This document shows, in pieces, positions 42,817 through 51,487 of a stretch of DNA of 64,000 bases (its first letter is position 1; each line of letters opens with the position of its first letter). Below the pieces are notes generated by a model. The model did no database searches. It worked only from the letters and a program-made list of their open reading frames with translations, and had not been told where the DNA came from. The translations under genes and the position numbers were made by a program. The stretch is from CAYHVK01 sp964360255. Its GTDB lineage: Bacteria; Bdellovibrionota; Bdellovibrionia; Bdellovibrionales; UBA1609. The stretch spans positions 92,847 to 156,846 of the forward strand of contig CAYHVK010000009.1 of the NCBI GenBank assembly GCA_964360255.1, in the 5' to 3' direction.

Positions 42817-43755
42817 ATGTTTAATGCTGCCGGCCTCTTAATTCTGAGCACTCTATTGCTGAGTCCTATTTCAAGTTTTGCTCGTGATTATGTATTAATT
42901 GGCGATTCTCATTCTTGTGGCACATTTGGATCGAACATGCTCAAAGAATTTAAGGCTCGCAAAGATAAGTTAACGATTTATTGCGCTCCGGGTACCTCGC
43001 CCTCGCATTGGGTGGGGAGTCCGCCAAGCCCACAGCCTAAAGATAATAAAGGTCGATTGCACAAGTTTAAAAAAGGCTCCACTGATACAATGACCATTGC
43101 AGAACATAATGGTGGCAGAATTATCAAGGCTGACACGATTGTAAAAGCGAATCCAAATGCGACAGTTATTATTGCTCTAGGCACCAATACTTTGCCGGGA
43201 AGTGCGAATATCGATTCTAGTTTTATGGCACTGGCCAAAATCGCAAAAGCAAACGGCAACTGCGTTTGGGTTGGCGCGCCTTACTTTGATGGAAACAAAA
43301 CAGCTCAATATAAAACGCGCACGATGAATGCAAACTTGAATGGGCAGTACCGAAATCTGGGACAGGATGAAAGCGGAAAATCTATTCCTGGCGCCAACCT
43401 CAACTCAGTTTGCCCAGTTCAAAATAGCCGACCGATTACTAAGAACATGCCGGGTCTTGATACAGGCGATGGTGTTCATCGGACGGAGCGGGGTGGGGCC
43501 GCATGGGCTAAAGCTATTGCCGGAAAAATTAATGTGACTGCTCCGCCGGCAAAACCGGCTCCAGCAAAGCCAAATGATGCGCCTAAAATAACCGGTACAC
43601 ATAACAATATTACTATTGAACTTGATCCGGCCATTACGGCTTTAGAGACCGAGAAAAAACCTGAAGCTTCTCATGCGCCACCTTCGGCACCAGCGCCCAC
43701 AAGAAAGCGTAAGCTAGAGACTGTTATCCCTTGGGCCACAGAATCGACTAAATAG
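42817..43755 (+). CDS. Secreted SGNH-fold hydrolase
   Basis: The 312-residue protein has a signal peptide (cleavage near S-F-A-R) and an SGNH/GDSL hydrolase domain: G-D-S-H-S-C-G (catalytic Ser block I), L-G-T-N-T (block III) and D-G-V-H-R-T (catalytic Asp/His block V). Such enzymes remove acyl groups from lipids, peptidoglycan or polysaccharides. The C-terminal ~70 residues are Pro/Ala/Lys-rich and disordered. Which bond it cuts is not evident. Confidence 0.82.
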   Translation: MFNAAGLLILSTLLLSPISSFARDYVLIGDSHSCGTFGSNMLKEFKARKDKLTIYCAPGTSPSHWVGSPPSPQPKDNKGRLHKFKKGSTDTMTIAEHNGGRIIKADTIVKANPNATVIIALGTNTLPGSANIDSSFMALAKIAKANGNCVWVGAPYFDGNKTAQYKTRTMNANLNGQYRNLGQDESGKSIPGANLNSVCPVQNSRPITKNMPGLDTGDGVHRTERGGAAWAKAIAGKINVTAPPAKPAPAKPNDAPKITGTHNNITIELDPAITALETEKKPEASHAPPSAPAPTRKRKLETVIPWATESTK

Positions 43756-43790
43756 TTAACCTGGCCGACCGTTTGCTAGGTCATACAACT

Positions 43791-45227
43791 GTGGTACGTC
43801 GTATATACGCAATTTCTTCTATCTTTAGTTTATTCGTTTTGAGCTGGGTTTTGGTTCGATCCTTCGCCCCCCTGAATTGTATCAATTCCACCTTTATTGA
43901 TAAAATTAACATAGTTAGCCCAAGCGGTGAGAGCACGCAGATTCACCAGTGCAGCTTCGCTGAGCGTATTTCTGGGCCGATTGTGAGTGAGAGAACCCTG
44001 ACTCACACCCTGATTCAACGAGTTCTTGAGCTCGAAAAAGTTCGTATTTTTTGGCCGACCACAAAAAACAAAGTGAGTGTTGAAATCGTTAATACCGAAG
44101 AAGATGCCTTAAACTTTGAAGGCGATGTGTTTCGTATTCACGCCAATCGTTTAAAAAACTCCGATCAATTCGAAAAAGGTTTGCTCACGCTTTTAAGTCC
44201 AAGCTCACAAGATCCATCCAGTTTAATGACTCGTGAAGTGCTCGCTGATTTTTTCTGGTCAGCTTCAAAAGGTGAAGAGCCAAAAGCGACGCGTCCGTGG
44301 ATGACTTACTTTCAGTCGCTCTCAACTTATTGTCGCGGCGATGATCATTTAATTTCGCATGGGGAGTTCTGCGGTCTTCGTCGCCAAATCGGTGATGGTT
44401 TAATTTCTCCAGATTCAGATACGGGAGCCGTGAGCTGGAGTCTTCTGCCTCTTCTTTCAAGTATAGTTAAAAAGAGTTTTCATTATTCAAGCTTGCAAGA
44501 TCAATACGGAATTTTAGATCGCGTTTTTTTCTTATCTGAGTGGTCTGATGAAGATCTTTTTGACCCGTCAGTAACAAGCTTGGCGGGGCTTGAGCTTCGT
44601 TTTAGAGAGAATATTGCAGATTGGCTGAAGCCGTTAGGTTTACAAACAGTTGTGCAAGATCGTGTTTTGGCTGAATTCAGCCTTTTTGCGAATCGTAAAT
44701 ACCATTACGTAATTCTCGGTGATGATCAGTCTCACCATGTTTTAAAAAATCCGGTGGCCGGCTTGATCTTTGAGCACAGTGGCCACAAATATTTTTCGCC
44801 AAGCGATGTGCCGATGAACTTACCTCGTCGTGAGATTCTGTCGCAACTCACTATTGAAGATGTGACTTTTGTTGGTTGTGAGTGGCCAAGTCCGACAGAA
44901 CTTCTTAAGTTCACCAGCTACAAGCAAAACGTATTTTTCATTAAAAGCTGCGAAGAGCCGACATGGAAATGGCAGGATCTCGTGAAAAAAGGGGCTCTAG
45001 AGCTCGCAAAATCGAATCCGCATGTTCACTTTGTTGAGTTTAATTTACGCTCTCTTCAACTAGCACAGCGAACACGCGGCCCATTTAATGGGTCATCTCG
45101 CATCGAAGATTGGCAAAATTGGCTAGGTTGGAAGAATATTGCCCCAGCAGATAAAGATCAGCTCAATCGTCCGATCTCAAATCTAGAGGGCATTTCACGT
45201 TTCCGCTTGTCAGATCAGATCAACTAG
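43791..45227 (+). CDS. Membrane-anchored protein of unknown function
   Basis: I do not recognise this ~478-residue protein. A hydrophobic segment after R-R-I-Y (residues ~4-28) anchors it, leaving a large periplasmic part with several cysteines. No domain is apparent. The start is unclear: GTG at 43791 gives a typical anchor, and a TTG at 43773 is in frame. The next gene (lipoprotein) follows after 16 bases, so the two may act together at the envelope. Confidence 0.55.
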   Translation: MVRRIYAISSIFSLFVLSWVLVRSFAPLNCINSTFIDKINIVSPSGESTQIHQCSFAERISGPIVSERTLTHTLIQRVLELEKVRIFWPTTKNKVSVEIVNTEEDALNFEGDVFRIHANRLKNSDQFEKGLLTLLSPSSQDPSSLMTREVLADFFWSASKGEEPKATRPWMTYFQSLSTYCRGDDHLISHGEFCGLRRQIGDGLISPDSDTGAVSWSLLPLLSSIVKKSFHYSSLQDQYGILDRVFFLSEWSDEDLFDPSVTSLAGLELRFRENIADWLKPLGLQTVVQDRVLAEFSLFANRKYHYVILGDDQSHHVLKNPVAGLIFEHSGHKYFSPSDVPMNLPRREILSQLTIEDVTFVGCEWPSPTELLKFTSYKQNVFFIKSCEEPTWKWQDLVKKGALELAKSNPHVHFVEFNLRSLQLAQRTRGPFNGSSRIEDWQNWLGWKNIAPADKDQLNRPISNLEGISRFRLSDQIN

Positions 45228-45243
45228 CGCTAGCCTTAAGTAT

Positions 45244-45933
45244 ATGAAAAATATACTTCTACTCATCTTGGCGTGTACTTTTTTAGGTGGCTGTAAGTCA
45301 GAAGAGCAAGACTCTAAACTAACAGCCGCTCAACAGAATGCTTTAGCTCAATTCAGCTATTCAACAATCACGGCCTTTCAAACTATGGACGTGACGGCGA
45401 TTTATAATCGCACCAGCCGTTCGCTACCAAAAGCTGTTGCTGATGAGATTAGAAACTGCGTGAGAACTCCACAGCGTGACGGCACCGGCCGCCAGTTGGG
45501 CGTCACCGTAAACGGAGCCCAGTGCCCAATCCGTGCCCAATGGGTGAGTCGCCCAAGCGGTTCAAGCAGTTCTACCCTTGATCTTTCTTACCAAGCAGAT
45601 GATGAATTCATGCGCATTTTGCCAATTGCGCTTATGACTCTCGATGGAAATCGCAGCACGATTCCGTTCGGTGCCAAATATAAAACCACAGTGGTTTATC
45701 GGGGTTCTGCTCGTGACGTGACTGATGATGTAGTGAATTTCGATGTGAACATTGATAAATATTCTACATCGAATCAAGGGGTGCTGACTTTAGATGAGTC
45801 AGTTTACACGATCAAAGTCTCTTTCCGCGATTTCACGGTGAATGGTCGCGTCGTCAATAATCAATCGTTCTATCTCAATAATACAGAGATTGATCGCGCT
45901 GATTTTGAAAAATTATTTTTCATTTTGAAATAA
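45244..45933 (+). CDS. Lipoprotein of unknown function
   Basis: The 229-residue protein has a classic lipoprotein signal with the lipobox F-L-G-G-C (Cys17). The mature part has an N-terminal helix region (A-A-Q-Q-N-A-L-A-Q-F) followed by beta-type sequence with two cysteines (N-C-V-R, Q-C-P-I). No family match. It sits six bases ahead of the GNAT gene. Confidence 0.6.
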   Translation: MKNILLLILACTFLGGCKSEEQDSKLTAAQQNALAQFSYSTITAFQTMDVTAIYNRTSRSLPKAVADEIRNCVRTPQRDGTGRQLGVTVNGAQCPIRAQWVSRPSGSSSSTLDLSYQADDEFMRILPIALMTLDGNRSTIPFGAKYKTTVVYRGSARDVTDDVVNFDVNIDKYSTSNQGVLTLDESVYTIKVSFRDFTVNGRVVNNQSFYLNNTEIDRADFEKLFFILK

Positions 45934-45939
45934 AAATTT

Positions 45940-46539
45940 ATGGACTACAATATTCGACGGCTCAGCCGCGAGACCTGGACAGATTTTGTTCGTCTATTCG
46001 AGCAAGATCGAATGACGTCCCAGTGCTGGTGTCTCAATCACCGCGTGCAAGTTAAAGACTTAGTTATTGAAGCCGAAGCCAAAGAGATTATGCAATCTTG
46101 GGTTTGCCCAAAGATGAAATTGCGGGCAGTGACCAGCGAAGAAGTGCCCGCACCAACGGTTCATGGCCTTTTGCTTTACGAAAAATCTGAAGATACAGAA
46201 GAGGTCATTGGTTGGGTCGGCGTTGAGCCCTTGCAATCTTTAATCGGCCATGATTGCGCACAAGATGCGCAAGAGGGCGAGTGGAGCATTCACTGCGTTT
46301 ACCTGCTTAAAAACTTCCGCTCAAAAGGTCTCACAGATCAGCTGATTCGTTCGGCGATTGACCTGGCTCGTGAAAAAGGCGCAAAATTAATTTCTGCTTT
46401 CCCATGCCCTCGCGATCAAGAGGCTGGCATGCCTGAGTCGATGCGTTTTGGCGGCCGCATAGACAGCTATTTAGCTGCTGGTTTTCAAATTAAAAACACA
46501 TTGAGTGATCTTTACCAACGACTTGAGATTAGGTTTTAA
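45940..46539 (+). CDS. GNAT-family acetyltransferase
   Basis: The 199-residue protein shows the GNAT fold: a central V-I-G-W-V-G-V-E strand, then W-S-I-H-C-V-Y-L and the acetyl-CoA binding R-S-K-G-L-T-D-Q-L-I (variant of R-x-x-G-x-[GA]) followed by A-I-D-L-A-R-E-K-G-A-K-L-I. The N-terminal S-Q-C-W-C-L-N-H-R segment is seen in a subgroup of GNATs of unknown substrate. Its stop overlaps the TauE permease start (TAATG). Confidence 0.82.
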   Translation: MDYNIRRLSRETWTDFVRLFEQDRMTSQCWCLNHRVQVKDLVIEAEAKEIMQSWVCPKMKLRAVTSEEVPAPTVHGLLLYEKSEDTEEVIGWVGVEPLQSLIGHDCAQDAQEGEWSIHCVYLLKNFRSKGLTDQLIRSAIDLAREKGAKLISAFPCPRDQEAGMPESMRFGGRIDSYLAAGFQIKNTLSDLYQRLEIRF

Positions 46540-47318
46540 TGCCACAACTGATTTATCATGATTACTTCTGGATTCTGATGGCGACGTCCTTCATGACATC
46601 TGTAGTTTCGGCTTCTGTTGGTTTTTTGGGTGGCACGATCTTGCTTGCAGTCATGGCTCAGTTTTTACCACCAGAAGTTTTAATTCCGGTGCACGGGCTT
46701 GTTCAGCTCTGGGCGAATTCAACTCGGGCTGCTTTTTTAATTAAAGATATTCAGTGGCGGATCGTGGGTCACTATGCGGGCGGCACATTGCTCGGTTCGC
46801 TTATCGCCAGTCAATTTGTACTTAAAATTCCTGAGGCTATTTATAATATTGGTCTCGGTTATATTATCTTGGTGCTGACTTTAGCTAAGCGTGAAGTTTG
46901 GTCTAAATTTTTTGTGGCCTCTACATCGGGCAATTTTAGATTTCTCAACAAGTGGGCCCTGACCGGCTTCGTGGCTTCTTTCGTCGGTCTCTTTGTCGGA
47001 GCTATTGGCATTCTCGTGGGTTCTGTATTTCTCACTGAGAAAAATCTAGAAAAGAAAATGATGGTTGGGACGCAAGCGGTCTGCCAGGCGCTCGTACACT
47101 TGGCGAAGATCGTGGTCTTTGTTTATTTGGGGTTTCATATTGGCCCCTGGTTGGGCCTACTCTCTGGACTTATTTTTACGACTTTAGCAGGCAGTTTTTT
47201 TGGAACCCGCATTCTAGATAAAATTCCGCAAGATTTGTTTGTGACTATCTTCCGGATGGTGATTATTATTCTCGCCACCCGGTTGATTTTAATCGGCGTC
47301 AATTATCTCATGTGGTAA
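46539..47318 (+). CDS. TauE/SafE-family membrane permease
   Basis: The 259-residue integral membrane protein has about eight hydrophobic segments in two halves, with the family's S-A-S-V-G-F-L-G-G and G-A-I-G-I-L-V-G-S turns at matching positions in each half. Members export sulfite, sulfoacetate or organosulfonates or take up such ions; the ligand here is unknown. Coupled to the GNAT gene by a one-base overlap. The last 30 bases overlap the convergent nucleotidase gene. Confidence 0.85.
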   Translation: MPQLIYHDYFWILMATSFMTSVVSASVGFLGGTILLAVMAQFLPPEVLIPVHGLVQLWANSTRAAFLIKDIQWRIVGHYAGGTLLGSLIASQFVLKIPEAIYNIGLGYIILVLTLAKREVWSKFFVASTSGNFRFLNKWALTGFVASFVGLFVGAIGILVGSVFLTEKNLEKKMMVGTQAVCQALVHLAKIVVFVYLGFHIGPWLGLLSGLIFTTLAGSFFGTRILDKIPQDLFVTIFRMVIIILATRLILIGVNYLMW

Positions 47319-48677
47319 CAGGCGTTTTGAAGATCTGAAGTATGTACGTGGCGAAATCTCAAGCAAGTGCGAGAGTCGAGCCATATAAATACAAGCGTAA
47401 CGCTCCACCTGATAAGCGAAGTAGCTCTCTTCAATACCGACACGCATGACTTCGCCCCAATAGGGGTTGAACATCTTCTGGAGTTTACGAATGAGAGGGC
47501 TGATTTTCTTATCAATGTCGCTCGATTTTTTGATCAAGCCTTCAATTTTTTTCGCATCAGTATCTTTTTTGGTTTCGATGCGCTTTGAAATCAAATCATC
47601 AATTTGAATTTCAAGCGGAACTTTTTTCTCCATCAGAGCATTAATTTTATCACTGAGGGGGCGAGCTTTTTTCAAAAATTTAACTTCGTCTTCGAGCTCT
47701 TCAACAACAAGAGCTGTTCTCCAGGCGCAATCTTTTTTGAGGCGGACTATATCGCCGTAAATATGGTCACCGATATAGAGAATTTCATCCGGGTCCAGTT
47801 TCAGATCTTTGGTCAGCTGATTGGCCGAGCCGCCTTGGTACATTCCGGGCTCTAGCATTCCTGGCATTGTTAAGACCCGGCCGGTTTCAGGATCAATTTT
47901 TTCAAACGCAGCATTGTCGAAGAAGAAGTCAGGTTTGCGAGCCGAAACAATCACGTAAGTGAAGAGCTCAGACCAATCTTTATGATCTTTTAAGAACGGG
48001 TTTATAGCGTAATCAAGAAGAAGCTTTGAGTAGTTGTAATCAGAATTCGTCGCAACAAAAATCTTTTTACCATGCTTGATGTAGCGCTCAAGCCCTTGAA
48101 CTGTTTCAGGGTCTTTCACAATGTAATGAGATAGATTGCGACGAACTTCGTCTTTTAAGCTGCCATCACGGTGTGCAGAATCTAAAACAGCATTGAGATC
48201 TTCAGCAATCTGGTTGTAATCAGGAAGGTCTTTTGTACCTTTGCCATCTTTGATTTCAACAAGTTGGGCATAAAGATCAGCATAAGAAATTGAAAAACTT
48301 GTATCGACTTTGTCGTAAGCGCGATCTTTTAAATCAATGTAAGTACTTTTATAGATATTTTTCTGCTCATCAAAAGGAATGGGCTTGAGGCCATGAAAGC
48401 TCTGGCGAATGGCTGCATGACGAGAAAGTTTTAAAACGTTGCCACGAGCACGATCGACGATGAGTCCGCGAATTGAGCGCACCCAGTCGAATTCTAAATC
48501 TAAAATGTATTTAGGATATTTTTTAACACTCACTAGCTTTTCGCACATAATTTTGTGAGCCAGAGCCTCAAAGTTCATCGACTTGTAGCGAACCAAAGTA
48601 TGATCCATATCGAGGCCGATATGAGAGATCTTTTTCATATTTAACGTACGATTAACAAATACATCACCGATTCGCAT
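47289..48677 (-). CDS. HAD-superfamily 5'-nucleotidase (cN-II type)
   Basis: The 462-residue protein is of the HAD-IG 5'-nucleotidase family related to eukaryotic purine nucleotidase cN-II. The V-F-V-N-R-T-L-N-M-K-K-I leader, D-M-D-H-T-L (nucleophile Asp), A-T-N-S-D and Y-I-G-D-H-I-Y-G-D motifs are present. It should dephosphorylate nucleoside monophosphates in the cytoplasm. The start at 48677 keeps the conserved leader that opens this family, and overlaps the upstream rhodanese gene by 14 bases; starts further up lie within that gene. Confidence 0.88.
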   Translation of the reverse strand: MRIGDVFVNRTLNMKKISHIGLDMDHTLVRYKSMNFEALAHKIMCEKLVSVKKYPKYILDLEFDWVRSIRGLIVDRARGNVLKLSRHAAIRQSFHGLKPIPFDEQKNIYKSTYIDLKDRAYDKVDTSFSISYADLYAQLVEIKDGKGTKDLPDYNQIAEDLNAVLDSAHRDGSLKDEVRRNLSHYIVKDPETVQGLERYIKHGKKIFVATNSDYNYSKLLLDYAINPFLKDHKDWSELFTYVIVSARKPDFFFDNAAFEKIDPETGRVLTMPGMLEPGMYQGGSANQLTKDLKLDPDEILYIGDHIYGDIVRLKKDCAWRTALVVEELEDEVKFLKKARPLSDKINALMEKKVPLEIQIDDLISKRIETKKDTDAKKIEGLIKKSSDIDKKISPLIRKLQKMFNPYWGEVMRVGIEESYFAYQVERYACIYMARLSHLLEISPRTYFRSSKRLLPHEIIDAD

Positions 48678-49044
48678 TCTGTTCCACCACTTCAAGGTTA
48701 GCTTGATTCCAGGCCAGCATTCCGCCAGCCATGTTGTACACTTCTTTGAAGCCCTGTTGTTTTGCAAAAGCTGTCGCTTGAGCTGAGCGCGCGCCACTTC
48801 TACAAATAAAAATAATGGTTTCGTCTTTATTCAAATCATTAATTTTTTGCGGAAGCGTATCGAGGGTCATAAGTTCGGCTTCAGCAATATGCCCTAATTC
48901 GCCGGTCCACTCGTCAGGACGACGCACGTCGATTAAGCGCGCTTTTGTTTTATTATTGACCACGTCTTGTACAGAAATATCCGTTACAGACGGAATAGAA
49001 GGGTTTTGCGTTTGCGTTGTAAACTGTATTGGATTGGATCCCAT
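48664..49044 (-). CDS. Single-domain rhodanese-like sulfurtransferase
   Basis: The 126-residue protein is one rhodanese domain with L-I-D-V-R-R-P-D-E-W near residue 38 and the active cysteine in I-C-R-S-G-A-R-S. Such proteins carry sulfane sulfur or act as thiol sensors. A first stretch of ~20 residues is Thr/Gln-rich and may be flexible. It is divergent from the Pif1-like helicase gene with 57 bases between starts and is upstream of, and coupled to, the nucleotidase gene. Confidence 0.9.
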   Translation of the reverse strand: MGSNPIQFTTQTQNPSIPSVTDISVQDVVNNKTKARLIDVRRPDEWTGELGHIAEAELMTLDTLPQKINDLNKDETIIFICRSGARSAQATAFAKQQGFKEVYNMAGGMLAWNQANLEVVEQNANR

Positions 49045-49101
49045 AGAAACCTCACTCTGAAGATTGACCCTTGCGTCGAAAGTTTCTATCTTAACTCATC
49101 A

Positions 49102-50355
49102 ATGTCTATAAAATCCACTGAGATTGTTTTTTCTGCAGATCAAAAAGAGGCTTTAGAAGTCCTGGACACCGATGATTCGGTTTTTCTCACTGGTGAAGCC
49201 GGAAGCGGCAAATCTTTTGTGATCCGCCAGTTTATGCGGGGCCGTGACCAGAAATCTTATCCCATTCTAGCGAGCACTGGTGCAGCCGCTGTTTTGGTCG
49301 GTGGGCGCACTTTTCATAGTTTTATGGGGCTTGGTATTCTTGAGGGCGGCCGCCATGGGGTTCTTGAAAAAGCCATGAAAGACAAACGACTCCATAAACG
49401 TTTGCAGCAGGCGCAGGGTTTTATTCTAGATGAGATCTCAATGCTGTCTGGAGAGACTTTAGATATTGCCGAAGAAGTTTGTCGTACAATTCGCGACAGC
49501 GATCTGCCTTGGGGTGGATTGCGCGTGATTTCTGTGGGTGATTTTGCCCAGCTACCACCTGTTGAAAAATACAATCGCGAAAAAAGCTGGGCCTTCGAAC
49601 ATGCAGTTTGGCAGCGTTCGAGTTTTGTCCCAATGGTTTTGCGGCAAAATATGCGTTCACAAGATCAGGCATTTCTCTCAGTTCTCAATGATATTCGTGC
49701 TGGTAAAGCGACCGAGCGTGTCTGTGATTTTCTTGAAAGTCGTAAGGTCGATGATACCGAACACTTGGTGGGCACGCGCTTGTACCCACGTCGGGCACAG
49801 GCCGATCATCATAATATGAATCAGTTGGCGCTTATCGATGAAGAGCATTTTGAAATCAAAACCGATTATGGCGGAGCGGATGACGCCGTTCGAAGAATTA
49901 AAGAAATGGCGCCCATTCCTGAAACGCTCCATTTGAAAATAGGCGCCTTTGTTATGCTTCGAGTGAATGACCCGAAGGGCCGTTTCGTTAACGGCACGAC
50001 CGGCTTTTTAAAAGAACGTTCTGATGATAATTTATTAATTGAACTGCTGAATGGTCGCCAAGTGGCGGTCGAGAGAATGACGTTTCAGATGCTCAATGCT
50101 GAAGGCATTCCCATTGCTATAGCGACTAATTTTCCTATCAGTTTGGCCTATGCTGTCACTATTCATAAAGCCCAAGGCCTAACGGTCGACCAAGCCATTG
50201 TTGATTTGCGTCGTCTTTGGGAGCCAGGGCACGCCTATGTAGCTGTCAGTCGCGTCAAATTAGGCCAAAACCTATTTGTTGAAGGCTGGGAAGCATCGTC
50301 GATACGTTCCGACGCCAAAGTTCAGAAATTTTATCAAAATTTACTGGGTTCTTAA
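49102..50355 (+). CDS. Pif1/RecD-like superfamily 1B DNA helicase
   Basis: The 417-residue protein has a Walker A site G-E-A-G-S-G-K-S (31-38), Walker B I-L-D-E-I-S-M-L-S, G-D-F-A-Q-L-P-P-V (motif III), L-R-Q-N-M-R (motif IV) and the C-terminal T-I-H-K-A-Q-G-L-T ... A-Y-V-A-V-S-R (motifs V and VI) of Pif1-type 5'-3' helicases. It is smaller than eukaryotic Pif1, as bacterial ones are. The ATG at 49102 is taken because the sequence upstream does not resemble the family and is antisense to the rhodanese gene. A role in unwinding stalled forks or G-quadruplexes is known for the family only. Confidence 0.9.
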   Translation: MSIKSTEIVFSADQKEALEVLDTDDSVFLTGEAGSGKSFVIRQFMRGRDQKSYPILASTGAAAVLVGGRTFHSFMGLGILEGGRHGVLEKAMKDKRLHKRLQQAQGFILDEISMLSGETLDIAEEVCRTIRDSDLPWGGLRVISVGDFAQLPPVEKYNREKSWAFEHAVWQRSSFVPMVLRQNMRSQDQAFLSVLNDIRAGKATERVCDFLESRKVDDTEHLVGTRLYPRRAQADHHNMNQLALIDEEHFEIKTDYGGADDAVRRIKEMAPIPETLHLKIGAFVMLRVNDPKGRFVNGTTGFLKERSDDNLLIELLNGRQVAVERMTFQMLNAEGIPIAIATNFPISLAYAVTIHKAQGLTVDQAIVDLRRLWEPGHAYVAVSRVKLGQNLFVEGWEASSIRSDAKVQKFYQNLLGS

Positions 50356-50372
50356 TTGGACTGACCGAGCCA

Positions 50373-50398
50373 AATATGAGATGGAAATAGCTCATATT
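50373..50398. promoter_or_regulatory. Inverted repeat in front of hpd
   Basis: AATATGAG (50373-50380) and CTCATATT (50391-50398) are perfect eight-base arms around ten bases. The repeat ends two bases before the GGAG ribosome-binding site (50401-50404) of hpd. It fits an operator for a dimeric repressor or a leader hairpin that gates translation. Confidence 0.5.
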
Positions 50399-50410
50399 AT
50401 GGAGAACAAA

Positions 50411-51484
50411 ATGGATCTCAATCAAAGCAAAAATACCACGGAGCGAACTGTGTTAGAAAACCCAATCGGCTTAGATGGAATGGAATTTATCGAGTATTCG
50501 GCGCCAGAACCAGCCAAGCTTGAAGCTTTATTTAAACAGTATGGTTTTAAAAAAATCGGTGATCATAAATCGAAAAAAGTGTCACTTTGGTCTCAGGGAC
50601 GCTCTAATTTTATTATTAATGCTGAATCAGATTCTTTTGCTTATGAATTCGCAAAAGCTCACGGCCCTTGCGCCTGTGCCACTGGTTTTCGCGTAAAAGA
50701 TGCGAAGAAAGCTCTCGAAGAAGCTGTTAAGCGTGGGGCTAAAGCTTGTCCACCGTCAAAGCATCATTCTTTCCCAGCTATTTACGGCATTGGCGATTCT
50801 GTGATTTATTTTATCGATGAATACAGCTCGTCTGATCTTTATCGTGCCTATGAAAAAGATTTTAATTTAACCACTCGCGAAGAGAATCCGGGTGTGGGTT
50901 TACTTCTTATCGATCACTTAACGAACAACGTACCAAAGGGCGAAATGCAGAAATGGTGCGACTTCTATGAAAAGATTTTCAATTTCAAAGAAGCTCGTTA
51001 TTTCGATATTAAAGGTAAGTCGACGGGTTTGATTTCTAAAGTGATGCGTGGGCCGGATAACAAAATTATGATTCCGATCAATGAACCGTCTGACGGCAAG
51101 TCGCAGATTCAAGAGTACCTCGACGAATATAAAGGTTCGGGTATTCAGCACATCGCACTGCTCACTACTGATATCGTTTCAACAGTGAAGCAGCTTCGCG
51201 CTAATGGCGTTGAGTTTTTAAATATGATCGATACTTATTTCGATTTAATTTTAAAGCGTCTTCCGCAAGTGACTGAGGATATTGATCAGCTCCGTCAGCA
51301 TAAAATTTTAGTGGATGGTGACCATGATGGTTACTTGCTACAAATTTTTGGTCAGACCGTGATTGGCCCGATTTTCTTTGAAATTATTCAGCGTAAGAAC
51401 CACGCCGGTTTTGGTAACGGAAACTTTCAGGCTCTTTTTGATGCCATTGAAGAAGATCAACGTCGCCGTGGATATTTGGAGTAA
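50411..51484 (+). CDS. hpd: 4-hydroxyphenylpyruvate dioxygenase
   Basis: The enzyme converts 4-hydroxyphenylpyruvate to homogentisate, the second step of tyrosine breakdown. The 357-residue protein has the two vicinal-oxygen-chelate halves with the iron ligands in L-I-D-H-L-T, G-I-Q-H-I-A-L and F-F-E-I-I-Q-R, and the C-terminal G-F-G-x-G-N-F-x-A-L-F signature. I chose the ATG at 50411 over three in-frame codons upstream because GGAG lies six bases before it and it gives the usual bacterial length. The homogentisate dioxygenase gene follows after three bases. Confidence 0.95.
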   Translation: MDLNQSKNTTERTVLENPIGLDGMEFIEYSAPEPAKLEALFKQYGFKKIGDHKSKKVSLWSQGRSNFIINAESDSFAYEFAKAHGPCACATGFRVKDAKKALEEAVKRGAKACPPSKHHSFPAIYGIGDSVIYFIDEYSSSDLYRAYEKDFNLTTREENPGVGLLLIDHLTNNVPKGEMQKWCDFYEKIFNFKEARYFDIKGKSTGLISKVMRGPDNKIMIPINEPSDGKSQIQEYLDEYKGSGIQHIALLTTDIVSTVKQLRANGVEFLNMIDTYFDLILKRLPQVTEDIDQLRQHKILVDGDHDGYLLQIFGQTVIGPIFFEIIQRKNHAGFGNGNFQALFDAIEEDQRRRGYLE

Positions 51485-51487
51485 AAC

